From positions 15,668,326 through 15,732,325 of the forward strand of contig OY282609.1 in NCBI GenBank assembly GCA_958298945.1: DNA of 64,000 nt, written 5' to 3'. The stretch is from Atherix ibis. Taxonomy: Eukaryota > Arthropoda > Insecta > Diptera > Athericidae. The translations under genes and the position numbers were made by a program. The notes under the pieces are model-generated. The model was not told the origin of the DNA and made no database searches. It worked only from the letters and a program-made list of their open reading frames with translations. Shown piece by piece: positions 12,701 through 23,891 of the stretch (positions within the stretch are counted from its first letter, which is position 1; each line of letters starts with the position of its first letter).

Positions 12701-15544
12701 ACCTCGAATCTAGGCACTTTGTCCTACAAACAAATAAAAGGCTAAGTTTTGGCTGTAGCGGATGATCGGAATCCTTCTACCACGATGTTGTACCATTGTC
12801 CGATAAATTTATTATACAAAAAAAGAAAACGGTATTTATTAATGCCAAAATAAAATTATTAACATTGAATAAGGAAATATTTTATCGACTATCACAAACA
12901 AAAATTAATAAAATCCACCCTTAACCTTACCCTTACCACCAGAAAAAAAATCAAAGAAAATAAAAAAAAAACCCACTAAACACCTGCCCACCCACCCCCC
13001 GGCGACAAAGAAATACCCTATCAACACCAACAAAAAAAAATAAAAATTATCCTATTAAAACCAACGCAAATAAAAAAAAAACTAAAGAAAAGACAAAGAA
13101 CAAAGAATAAAAAAAGCACGTACACCACGTCAAAATAATCCAAAACCACACAAAAACAATCAAAATCAATTTTGTGGCAATTTTGTGCAGTTTTGCACTC
13201 GAAGCAAAATAATACGAGCCCAGTTTTCAGAAGAAGTAATTTTCATGATCAATCAAATGTTGCAATTTCATGAAAAGTTCCGAAAATTCAAACATTTCAT
13301 AGGTTTTTGGTTAAAAATTGTATTAAGTTACGCCTATTGGTCTACAGCCAGTAAGCCTTGTTTGCATATGATATTTTTAGTTGCGCCTATTTGCCTACTA
13401 TCAGTTTTTTCCTTACTCGATGAATATAATTTTATTTTTAGTTCTGACAAGAACCTTTGTTTTTTTAAGTTTTTTTTTTTAAATAATTATTAGCTTTGTC
13501 TCTTTCTCTCCTTTCGTAAATTCGATTATTTTTTTTAGTTTATTTTGTTTGCTTGTAGTAATGTGACGACGACACTCCATTTCGTATCTTCTTCTGCTCT
13601 AACGTAAAACCAGTGCGAATATGATTCATTAATTAAACGATGTACTTTAAATCATTATTTTTATTATCTAATTATATTTAAAGAATAAAAATTATGACTT
13701 CTCAGAGCTAAATAATAATTATTTTATGAAACAATAAAAGTTGTTTGTTTTTGTGTAGACATTTTTGCACCAGCTGATGGTTTAATTAGAGAAACGCCGG
13801 TTGGTATGCAATTTTACTTATGTACAATTTCACTAAATTCCTGTTCACTTATCCATCGTCCACTTTAATTTTGATCCTTTTTTCACGGTTTTTTCTTCTC
13901 CCCTTATTATTGCATTTGATCAATATTATTTTTTTTAAAAAAAATTTATTTTTCTTTCCTTTTACGAAATGAACACTTCACAATTAAATTTTTCTAACCA
14001 TTATTTATTTGGCTCTGACAAGAACCGACTTTCACATAATAAATTTTCTTGAATTTAAATTCCCTTTAAAATAGCTTCGAATTTCATTTTATTCTATAGT
14101 ATTTTTATTTATTTTTTAAATATTTCGTTACAAATTAAATGAAAGAATATCTGCGTTTCCCAAAATACAGATCTGTCGCTAGAAACTATTTGTACGCATC
14201 TACAAACACAAAAAAAAAAACAAAAACAAAAAATATAATAAATAAAATTTTCTAAAAATAAAATAATTATTTGCAAAGAAATCGACTAATTAGGTTCTAG
14301 GAAATTTAATTAAAATTTTATACTTTTTGCTTGATTATTGATTTATTATTTGGGACTTTTTTTTTTTTGAAGACTTCTTCTCATAAAGGATTTCCTTTCA
14401 AATATTCACAAAAATACAGATCTCATTGACACGATGCTATACAATTTCCAATCGAATGCTATCGCTATTATTTTATCAAATTTCCCACAAACTTATCGAA
14501 TCCCCGATTGTGTAGTTCAATCTACATTTTATCTACGAAACTGTTTAAGTAAATCACATTCAATGAAATTCCCATATTCTCCGAAACTCTTCCAACAACA
14601 TTGACGGAATAGAATTTTTTAAGAAAGTCGACAAGTTCATGAAAAGAAAATAATACTAAATTAAGTAATCGAGTAGTTAATTAAATAACTTTGACCAAAA
14701 TCTAAGAAGCTTCACTGAATATTAGCAAAGATAACATCTTGCTGAGCGTGTGGTGGTAGCTTGAACGGATGTCGTACGAACAATTCGATAAAAGGCAGCA
14801 AATTGAAAGACGACAACACCTAATTTACCATGAAAAGACGAATCATGGATAAGCGCAAAAGCAAACGTTCGGTTCGAGTGGCTTTTAAATGCCATTGGGA
14901 TGATATTTTCGTTAGCGATATTTGTCTGTCCTTGTACAAATCAATGAGAATATAAAAGGAGCTGACAAGATTTCTATCAAAACCAGCCATAAGCGATGTA
15001 AGGTAAATTCTTCCTTCGCATACACACAATTGTGCTATTGACGAATTGTCTTGGAAAAGCTAATAAATTACGAAAGGTTCGTTTCTAAGAATGCCGAAAA
15101 CTTCCACATGCATAACGGTATTCCAAGAAAATGGGGACTCTTTATGAGAACATTATCGATTCTTGACTTCCACTGAAATTTTTTTCGTTTTTTTTTTTTT
15201 TGCTATCCAAATTTCTATAACAAGAAGAAAAGTTTTTATTTTTGGACTTTGAAAAGATCACACTGTTATCAAGAAATTAGCAAATAATCCACCGACATTG
15301 GCATTCTGTTACGGTCAAAACGTTCTAACTTCGACCTTAAAAATGGACTATTTTAACTGGAAAAGGCTCATCAAAATCATAGCTAAAAATAAATATCCTA
15401 ACAATAAATTTTTTTTAAAATTATTTTCTCCCTTTTCTGTTCGGCTATTTTTTTTAAATAAGAACGAAAAAAGCGGACTGAAAAGTTCCGCCGACAGTAC
15501 ATTCGCCATCCTTAAAGATTAATTTAATCTTAAAAGAAAAACGA
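9752..15544. other. Long non-coding stretch
   Basis: No coding region or element was recognised. Contents worth noting: GC-richer patches at about 10080-10180 and 10620-10820, each containing a CGATAAGGGT-like word in opposite orientation; an A/C-rich strand-biased tract at 12892-13168 (listed separately); and poly-T tracts. Open frames at 11946-12164, 13185-13493 and 14820-15029 look like chance frames. Confidence 0.5.
12892..13168. repeat. A/C-rich strand-asymmetric tract
   Basis: About 280 bases with very few G or T on the plus strand, made of A-runs separated by C-containing words such as CACCCACC. There is no fixed period. It differs sharply from flanking DNA, where A and T are balanced. 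Confidence 0.7.
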
Positions 15545-16647
15545 TTGGGTGTATAACTTAAAAACGCGGGATTGACAACAGATGGCATAACTTTTACACA
15601 TGGTTTGTGTTAATAATAACTCATATGGCATTTTGGAGGTTAAACATCTGTCATTCATTCTCGATTAGTCATTGAACGAAATAGTATAAACAACAAAGTT
15701 TTTTTTTGCTTCAAAAATGTCGAATTTCATACCCAAAAAGTCCCATTTGCGGGGATGGGATCGATTCCATCGATTTCAACGTGCGAGAGATGGTTTGTGC
15801 GGTTCAGAAGTGGTGATTTTGACACGGAACTCAAGAAGAAATTGCAAAATCATTGGGAGTCACTCAAGCAACCATTTCAAAACGTTTGAAAGCAGCAGGA
15901 TTCATCCAAAAGCAAGGAAATTGGGTCCCATATGAATTGAAGCCGAGAGACGTGGAAAGGCGATTTTGCATGTCCGAAATGCTGCTTGAACGGCAGAAAA
16001 AGAAGTCGTTTTTGAATCGAATCATTACTGGCGACGAAAAATGGATTCATTACGACAACCCAAAGTGCAAAAAATCGTATGTGAAGCCCGGCCAACCAGC
16101 CAAATCAACGCCAAAGCCAAATATCCATGGCGCCAAGGTAATGCTCTGTATTTGGTGGGATCAGAAGGGTGTGATCTATTATGAGCTATTGAAATCGGGC
16201 CAGACGATCACAGGGGACCTCTACCGAACACAATTAATCCGTTTGAAGCGAGCATTGGCCGAAAAACGCCCGAAATATGCGACCAAACACGAAGCCATAA
16301 TTTTCCATCATGACAACGCTCGGCCTCATGTTGCAAGACCGGTTAAAAATTATTTAGAAAACAGTGGCTGGGAAGTTTTGCCTCACCCGCCTTATAGCCC
16401 AGACCTTGCCCCGTCCGACTACCATTTGTTTAGATCCATGCAAAATGCCCTCACCGGAATACGCTTCACTGCAGAACAGGGCATCAAAAATATTCTTGGC
16501 CTCAAAACCGGAGCAGTTTTTTTGGCGCAGAATCCATATGTTGCCAGAAAGATGGGAAAAAGTAGTGGCTTCCGATGGACAATACTTTGAATAAAATATA
16601 TTGTAACAATTTTTCAAAATAAACGCATTTTTAAGTTATACACCCAA
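15545..16647 (+). mobile_element. maT/Mos1-like transposon, family B (copy B1)
   Basis: A roughly 1.1-kb element with inverted ends GGGTGTATAACTTAAAAACG (15547 on) and AAGTTATACACCCA (16633-16646). The 3' flank starts with TA (16648-16649), but the 5' flank has GA where TA is expected, so the target duplication has mutated on one side. The ends resemble those of copy B2 (CTAGGTGTATAAG). The single transposase gene runs on the plus strand and is the least damaged DD34D copy in the window. Confidence 0.9.
15717..16594 (+). pseudogene. Family B mariner transposase, near-complete, DD34D triad retained
   Basis: DNA cut-and-paste transposase of the mariner/maT branch. It starts MSNFIPKKSHLR at 15717. 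The N-terminal helix-turn-helix is damaged by a deletion and frameshifts between about 15755 and 15850. From 15853 a long clean frame gives VTQATISKRLKAAGFIQKQG, VPYELKPRDVERRFC, RIITGDEKWIHYDNPKCKKS (first aspartate), MLCIWWDQKGVIYYELL, HHDNARPH (second) and PYSPDLAPSDYHLF (third). I count 34 residues between the second and third aspartates. After RSMQNAL a frameshift near 16490 moves the reading to EQFFWRRIHMLPERWEKV and ends DGQYFE at 16594. The catalytic core is intact but the protein is not, because of the N-terminal lesions and the late frameshift. Confidence 0.9.
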
Positions 16648-16704
16648 TATTATTTATGATCTATTTGTGAAATCAATCTGGTATTACCGAGGACGTCACC
16701 ACCA

Positions 16705-17283
16705 TATACGAGGGTAGTCCCAGACCCATGTTTTCATCCATAGTTATGAATCGACGCATTGACGTCACGACGTTGTTTATGTTCTATTATGAGCATCGTC
16801 ACAACGCTGTTTATGTTCCATTCTGAGCAAACGCGGCACAGCTTTCTCATGTCAAAATTTTCACGCAAAATGCACTTTTTTAAATGCCTACCATGTCTGC
16901 TAGCTCGCACACTTTCAGTCGACGGTCATCCAATACCATTTTGTGTGGATTTTCTTCGCCATCTCTGCCGTGGTCCCCTAATTTGAACAGCCCGAACAGC
17001 CTCGTTTAAGCTCTGCCATCCAATATTTTATTGTAATAAGCGAAGGTGCAGATTCCCCCAGAGTAGAAGGCTTTCACATAACAATGACCAATTATTTCCA
17101 AAGGTTTATAAATTTACTGACAGCGTTCATTATTAATGACTGTCAAATAAATACTAAACAACGCAGCGTCATGAAACTTCAAACTTAAGCTTTATAAGGT
17201 TGGTACTTTTGACCATAGTCATTTTTTTCCAAAAACAACTGCCATTTATACGTCAGGTTGGGTACTTCTCAGACTACCCTCGT
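16705..17283. mobile_element. Short inverted-repeat element without transposase (MITE-like)
   Basis: Ends CGAGGGTAGTCCCAGA (16709 on) and TCAGACTACCCTCG (17269-17282) form an inverted repeat of about 13-16 bp around 580 bp of non-coding sequence. Inside, a unit of about 36 bp (CGTCACGACGTTGTTTATGT and following) is repeated twice between 16764 and 16832. The size and lack of a transposase suggest a non-autonomous mariner-type derivative. It ends a few bases before the family E element begins. The open frame at 16759-16986 is not recognised. Confidence 0.65.
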
Positions 17284-18160
17284 TGCTTATAGGTTAGTCC
17301 CTCCTAGACGTGCAGTACAAGTTTCAACGTCTTCCGTAACGAAAAATGATGTGTTAAGTTTGGTGAATCCGCGAGTTTGGCTTACGAAAAGTTACAACGA
17401 ACCTCTCGGGACCATTCGTTATCAAGAGTACAAGTTTTTCGGGGACACAGAATATTTTTCAAAGGCCGACAAGTAAGGATGCCTTCAACATCGAAAAATT
17501 TGCCTCTAAGCGTGCGGTAAAGACGCAATCCTATCGAATTTCGACGCTATCAAATTTTGTGCTAAGCTTAGTGAATCTGTGAGCTGGATTAGCTCCCTTA
17601 TTAAGAGCACAAGCTTTTCAGTGGTTTTAACCCAGTTTTTAAAGGTCGAGAAGCAGCGGAAGACGAATCTCGCCCAAGCAGAACTACAACATCGAAAACT
17701 GATAAAAATATTGAAGAAGTCCGAGGTTCTGATAACGTCCGATGGTCGCCTGACAGTGAATCTGACGAGGGAGTTCCTGAAAGGCTCAGAAAAGTTAAGT
17801 CACATAAGATCGGATATTATAGATGCTTGGACACCCCCTCACTAAATCCGTGCAGAATTTTTGTATTTCCCAAAATGAGAAAACACTTAAAAGGAATTTA
17901 TTTTGGTACTGTCGATAACATCCAAAGGAGTGTATTCGAGGAGTAGCTGAATGCGATTCCAGTTCAAAACTTCCAGCACCACTCTGAAAAGTGGAAACAA
18001 CTTCTCCGCCAATTTATAACTGCCCAAGGAAATTGCTTTGAAGGGGATGATAACATTGATGAACAAAATAAAATAAAATTTTTGCAAGAAAAAAAAAATA
18101 ATTTTCCGTCACACCTTGAATTTTCTTTTATGCGTGGGGAAAACCGGGTAAAGTCCATTT
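17284..18160 (+). mobile_element. Mariner, family E (copy E1), internally deleted
   Basis: The 5' part carries CTAGACGTGCAGTAC at about 17303, matching the end of the inverted copy at 22200. The body carries an N-terminal linker and a C-terminal part of a transposase. The 3' boundary is uncertain; homology fades after about 18120. The catalytic middle is missing, so this is a non-autonomous relic. Confidence 0.7.
17590..18068 (+). pseudogene. Family E mariner transposase remnant
   Basis: Read across frames: FQWF (helix-turn-helix end), GREAAEDESRPSR, TTTSKTDKNIEEVR (the linker between DNA-binding and catalytic domains), then a deletion to NPCRIFVFPKMRKHLKG, FGTVDNIQRSV and LNAIPVQNFQHHSEKWKQLL, ending CFEGDDNIDEQNK. 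All three catalytic blocks are gone except the flank of the third. The TVDNIQ and HLKG blocks define family E here and recur in five other places in the window. Confidence 0.75.
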
Positions 18161-20379
18161 TTATAAAAAGTTACCAAATAAGACATACTAAACACAGTCA
18201 GCCTTTGCAATTCATTTATTTCCTTCAGTTTATTTAATTTAATTGAATTTGTTGTTATTGTTTTTTTTTTAAAGAAATAATTTTAACTGATTGAATTAAA
18301 CGTGGGTGGAGTGGGGTGGGGATTAGGAAAAAGTTTTGAAGCGCAACGAGTTTGAGTGTGTCGATAATCCTGGATGGGAACTAATTTATTCATGAAATTC
18401 AATGAAGGTAATTCCGGACCGACAAAATGTATCCTTTCCTAATTAAAGTTGTCATTTTCTGTTCAAAAAAGAAATCTTTCTGTTTCTACTTAAAAATGAT
18501 GTCCTGTAAATAAAGTTCAATAGTAAATAGTATTGCCGATATTCTTTTCTCTTCGATATTTTCTTTTCTTTCAAATCGAATTCAATACGATTGGATTTTT
18601 CTTTTAGCTGTCGTCGTCCTTGAACGAAATGAAATCATATAAAATAGAAGAAGGAGGAAAAAAAAGGAACAACCAACAAAACTGTCTTTAATATTATTGG
18701 AAAATCGAAAAAGGGGGGAAAATAGTGCAGAACGTGTATCGTCAAAGATTTGCTGACAAGAAAGAGAACATTTTCGTTCATGTGCCAGACGTCGCTTTGT
18801 ACAATATTTTTACCCCATTTTGCATTTATTTTTTTCTTGTTTGCTTGCCATATTCCCCCCGTAATAGTTTTTGGAACTCTTACAGCTATTTTCCCTTAGT
18901 AGGTGTTTTCGTCCTTTGACTTTGAACCTTTTCACTTTGCTCCTTTTTTAAAGAGAACTTTAAGATTTACACATTTCCAAACTGTAAAAACACATGTACC
19001 ACAATAGTAGTCGAAGTTAAACAAATGACAAAGGAGTAGAAAAACGTGATGGCGGGGGACTTTGGGGATGAACACTTTTGTACGTCCCGTTTTTTTTTTT
19101 GGTTTTTTTTTTATTAGCAGCCAAGAATCCCCAACACATTAAAATGCTAATCCTTCGAATTAGAACGAAAAAATATGTTTACAGCTCAGATTTTTAAAGT
19201 TTACACCTCGAACAAGTACACGGGACTATTCGTATTTGTTACGCTCGTCCTTTTGTCTTGTGTCCCAATGGAATTTTAACTCTCAATATCTGAACTTATA
19301 TGTTCGAAGGATCTGTGTTAAAAATAACTACATACTTTTCTTCTTCTATTTTTGCAATAACATTTCCGCCCTCTTTTATGTCAACCAACTGTAATAATTC
19401 CCTCATCACATACGAAGGACATATTTTGGATGTACTCAGAGTTGTACACTAGCATGAATGTGTGTGTGTATGTATGTGTGTATTTGGCAGAGATTTTTTA
19501 AATTCACATAAATATTTTCCAGAATTTCGGGCCTTTTTCAATAAAGCCGCTCTTAAAATCTATTTTTCAAAGTTTTCTTTTTTTTTTGCTGATACTGTCA
19601 AATTTTGCTCAAATTCGTTTTTCTTTTGCAGCTCCTTTCTTTCCAATTGCTTTGTATGAAAATTTGTCAAGGACATTTATGTATCCGGGATGAAAAAAAA
19701 AATCTGTTTCAAAAAGTTTCAAAAACTTGCAAAAATTTTAATAATATTTCATGATATAAATATGAGATGGAATTTTGGTTTTTTTCCTTCTTCTTCTTCT
19801 TGAAAAGAAAAAGGATAGGGTGGGGGAGGAGAGGGTTGATTCAATATTAAAAAGAAAAAGGCTATAAGAAAAATACGATATGGGACACTTCTTGAGCACA
19901 ACAGAAAACACGAAACTTTCAGGCTTTATTCAGACGCTTATTTTCTTTACGTTCATGTTCATTCTTCAAAATTAGATTTTCTGATGCAAAAACACATTTT
20001 ATGAAAACAACATTGCCATTTGTTATTCAAAATGTGTACAATCCTCTATTGTGTTGCGCTTTTCTAACCTTTATGTCCTCGTACAATGTACAAACGAACT
20101 CCGCCTTTATGCTGAAGAATGAATCTTTCAAAAACATATAATTTTATGTACTGAATTTTAAATAGTATCGACAAATCCCATACATAATTTGTTAAAATTT
20201 TGACTATGCTATCTGCGCTCTATTTACAAAACAAATCTAACTAAATTCATAGCCGTTCATGAATTTCAAATAAACGATTTGCAATTTGACAATAATATGG
20301 CACATAATGTTAAGAGAAAATTAATATTGAATTAATTAAATCGAAAAACAAAAGTCAAAATGGTAGTCGTTTTTTTTCT
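18161..20379. other. AT-rich non-coding DNA
   Basis: No gene, RNA or element ends recognised. It contains poly-T tracts and a short purine-rich patch (about 19805-19835). Frames at 18725-18919 and 19462-19659 look like chance frames. Confidence 0.5.
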
Positions 20380-21320
20380 TCTTGCATGGGGTACCCTTAG
20401 GCAGTTACAAACTCAAGCGGGGTAGGGGCGGAGGTGTTTTTTTTAACTCTTCTTCAAAAAGGAATTGTCCTCTGTTTCTCAGTTAGTCTACTTTGGATAT
20501 TATCGACAGTATTGGGGAAATGAAAAAAAACGAGATGGTTCACGATCAGATGGATAGGGGGCGTTGTCATGTGTCTGTAATGTCCGGGGTGCGGGCGTGG
20601 GTGGTTCGTTTGACTCTTCTTCAATTGGAATTGTCCTCAGTTTCTCAGTTAGTCTACTTTGGATATTATCGACAGTATTGGGGAAATGAAAAAAAACGAG
20701 ATGGTTCACGATCAGATGGATAGGGGGCGTTGTCATGTGTCTGCAATGTCCAGAATGGAGGGCGGGGGTAGTTATTTTTGACTCTTTTTCAAGTAGAATC
20801 GTCCTCATCCTCGCAGGTAGTCTGCTTTGGATATTATCGACAGTTTTTGGGAAACGGAAAAAAAACCTAAACGGTACACGATCAGATGGATAGGGGGCGT
20901 TGTCATGTGTCTGCAATGTCCGGGATGGAGGCGGGGATGGTTCTTTTGATTCTTCTTCAACTACAATCGTCCTCAGCTTCTCAGTTAGTCTGCTTTGGAT
21001 AATGTCTACAGTATTTGGGATACGAAAAAAAAACCAAATGGTTCACGATCAGATGGATAGGGGGCGTTGTAATTTGTTTGCGCGATTTGACGCGAGGAAC
21101 CCTTTTTTCTGAGCCTATCAACTCACTACTTATGAAACATTTCAACATGCTCGATAAAATTGAAGAATCTCAGACCACCAGCTTTCTCTATAAAACTATC
21201 GATCAGTGTTATAAAGGAAGTTGGCTATGGAAACTTGTACGGGCCAAATGGCCTCATCCTCATCCTACGCTACTACTTTTTTCTCCAAAACTTTTATTAT
21301 AATTTTCTACGGTACATCAA
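20380..21320 (-). mobile_element. Mariner, family E (copy E2a), with internal tandem array
   Basis: Minus-strand relic. The upstream side (21070-21110) reads EKRVPRVKSRK, corresponding to KRVPRVKPNIAG, the block just before the second catalytic aspartate. Downstream (about 20390-20445) are the C-terminal words also seen in E2b and E3 (ACACCTCCGCC). Between them lies a 168-bp tandem array (20445-21073). The ends are not defined, and the 21120-21320 portion is only weakly recognisable. Confidence 0.7.
20445..21073 (-). repeat. 168-bp tandem array of transposase segments
   Basis: About 3.7 units, starting at plus-strand anchors near 20445, 20612, 20780 and 20948 (spacing 167, 168, 168). Each unit contains GATCAGATGGATAGGGGGCG and ATTATCGACAGT. 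On the minus strand one unit encodes THDNAPYPSDREP, FFSFP, TVDNIQSRLTEKLRTIPIEE and a proline-rich joint. It therefore fuses the second catalytic block (HDNAP) to a shortened third block and the TVDNIQ block. 168 is a multiple of three, so the array reads as one 138-codon frame (20500-20916). The array is degenerate between units. Confidence 0.9.
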
Positions 21321-21344
21321 TGCTATTCCCTTTTAAAAAAGTTT

Positions 21345-22225
21345 GCTTGGGCAGGTATATATATCGGCGGAGGTGTTGTTTTCACTCTTCGTAGTAGTGC
21401 TGGAAGATTTTAACTGGATTCGCTATCAGCAGTAAAAAAAGGGCGACCTTTCAAGTGTTTTTTTATATTTTTGTAGGACTGGGGAAGTATACAAATCCCT
21501 TTATGATAGCAACGACCCTTTAGCAGTGGTAGAAAAGGCTTCAACTTGAATCGAATTTTAAACTCCAGAGTCGTCCGTTCATTTAAAACCAGAGTCATTC
21601 CCTTTTAAGGGTAATCAGATTTCCTATTTGCATGCAGTAATAACTCATTCGTTGACCATATGCATATTCAGTCAGTCATAACTACACTTTGGCCAAAGTA
21701 CCAAAATGACGTTCTTTCAAGTGTTTTTTGACTTTGGGAAAAATAATAATTTATATGAACTTTGATTAGGTAATTATGGGGATACTGGAGAACCACAGAA
21801 ATCGAGTGTAACAAAACAGAGTGTTGTCATGGTGGGCGTCAAAGCAATTTGCCATCTGATGCGATGAATACTTTCTTCTGAGCCTTTCAAAAATTCACAT
21901 ACCAGCTTCAATGGGAATTGATGGTCTGACCTAACAAGAGCCCTTATTCGGTTCACATTTGATGAGTTCTCGGTATTGGAGTCCCACTTGAGCAAGATTC
22001 ATAATTATCCGCTGCTCCTCGGCCCTTCAATTTGAAAACTTGTGCTTTTGATAAGAATTGTTCGCCACAATCCTTTTCGCGAACTCACCCAATTTTATGG
22101 CCCATCCTTGCTGGCAATTTCACGTAACGTACTGCCAAAACACAACTTTACTTATCACGCTCTATAGGGTCATTTATAGCTTAAAATTAGTACTGCACGT
22201 CTAGAAGGCATTAACAAAGGGATTA
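21345..22225 (-). mobile_element. Mariner, family E (copy E2b)
   Basis: Minus-strand relic whose 5' end lies near 22215, carrying CTAGACGTGCAGTAC (complement at 22194-22208). Going inward it shows a degenerate helix-turn-helix region (QKHKFSN), and the linker EESSGGxxNYESCSSGTPIPR in scrambled frames. Two partial HLKG-type blocks follow (QKTLERTSFW near 21720 and NIKKHLKGRPFFTADSESSQ near 21440), then the C-terminal FQHYYEE at about 21395. It lies head-to-tail with E2a. It is heavily rearranged and not functional. Confidence 0.65.
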
Positions 22226-23519
22226 GCATGTGTATGTGTAGCTATAAATTACTTCCAAGTTAAATGAGATTATATTTTTCTATTAGAGATTTCAAACTAC
22301 GGGGATACATTGATCCTGAAAGTTTTCACAAACAACCAAAAAAGAAACTAGAATTAACATTAATCAATAAAATCAGATAACATTAAATGGAAATAGAAGT
22401 TAAATCCTTAAAAAGGTAAAAAAAAAACAACATAATTCAGCCTATCCAAAATTGAATATCGAATCAACTTTCTTCAAAGTTAAAGTTTTCCTTGTGATTC
22501 CCGAAAGTAATTCTATTCTCAATTTGAACTTAAGTCTCATGAAATTAATATTTGATTATCCAAAGATAATTCGTCTGATTTAAATTGCTTTTTCAATTTA
22601 GACTCCTTCTAAGAGGTACACGATAATTTATGTTACAACCAACTGTATATGTATTTTCGGCACAGACAACGGACCAAAATAAAAAAAGGATCTTCATTAA
22701 AATTTATGCCTTCATAAGTGACCGAAAAGTTATTAACCCTTCTTTAAAGCCCCTACACGCGTTGTAAGGTAAATCTCATCAAGACAGAAAAAAGGACTGC
22801 GAAAAGAGGCTATTGGTCTTTTTAAATTAAAATTAACTATTTTTAATTCATTATTATTGTTTGTTTTTTTTTAATTAGAATTTAGTATATTTTTGCTACA
22901 TTTTTTTTCTGTTGAGTTTTGTTGGCGTTTTTATTTATTCATTAATCCTTTTCGAAATTGGATTTTTGAAGAATTTACTTTTTGAATTAATGAAAACGGA
23001 AAAATTCTAATTGAACTATTTATGAATCCATGAAGGTGTTTTTTCTTTCAAAGAAGTCAAAGGTTTTGTCTGGAATCGAATTATTTTATGATAATTATTT
23101 TAGAGTGTTTTTTTTTGTATATGGGCTGGGATTTTTTTACAAATCGAAGGCGTTCTGGTTCTGGTCTAGACTGTGATATGCATCGAATCCTTATCAAATT
23201 TCGTCTCAATCTTACATGATTTTTCAACCTCTTCCATTTATTACGCTTTATCAAAATTAAAATAAAATCTGAGCAAATAATCAAATATAAAATAACATTT
23301 ATTCTCCTTTGGATAGTATCGTTAATACCAAGATGACATGAGACGCCCTTTCAAGTGATTTTTGATCAAAAGTATTGTTATTGATTAAATATTTTTTTCA
23401 AAAATAAAAATCACAACAAAAAATAGGAAAAAAATCCCTAAACCACCTTGTCACAAAAAGGGCACATTGGACTATTGGCCAATCTAAAGCGGTGTTGTTA
23501 AGCCTGAGCACATTAATGT
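22226..23519. other. AT-rich non-coding DNA
   Basis: No feature recognised. It separates the family E cluster from the 3' end of a minus-strand LINE. Confidence 0.5.
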
Positions 23520-23891
23520 TCCATCAACAATAAGGATAGGTAGTAATGTTATTATATTATTTAACGTGACTAATTTGTCGTTAAACATAAAACCACGAGT
23601 CGCCTACGACCATGGGGATTGAGTTACGCTCAATCAACGCACCACCATTACTGGCAGTTTACAGTCAGTAACCAGTTACAAGCTGATTACTCCAACTGTT
23701 AGTGGCGAGGCCTATCTAAACCTCTACAGTAACAGCGCCCGAGATAATTACCAGTATCTCGTACCAGCGATATGGGTCTTTACCACAGCCACCACTTTGC
23801 TGCCTAAGTCGCCTTACCATTATCGGGTACAGTGTGTTTTAACACCATGGGCATCCCGATCCCCGTTGTACCAATTTTTGTTTTAAGAGTA

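Noticed and set aside
13185..13493. A 102-codon frame with hydrophobic stretches
   Set aside because: Phenylalanine, isoleucine and leucine content is what AT-rich DNA gives in a random frame; no family resemblance or splice context.
14820..15029. Frame on the minus strand starting MCVCEGRIYL
   Set aside because: Short, no recognisable motif, and in a region without other gene signals.
20500..20916. A 138-codon minus-strand frame with repeated THDNAPYPSDR motifs, resembling a novel repeat protein
   Set aside because: The repeats are a 168-bp tandem array of mariner transposase segments; no start context, expression signal or independent conservation is visible.
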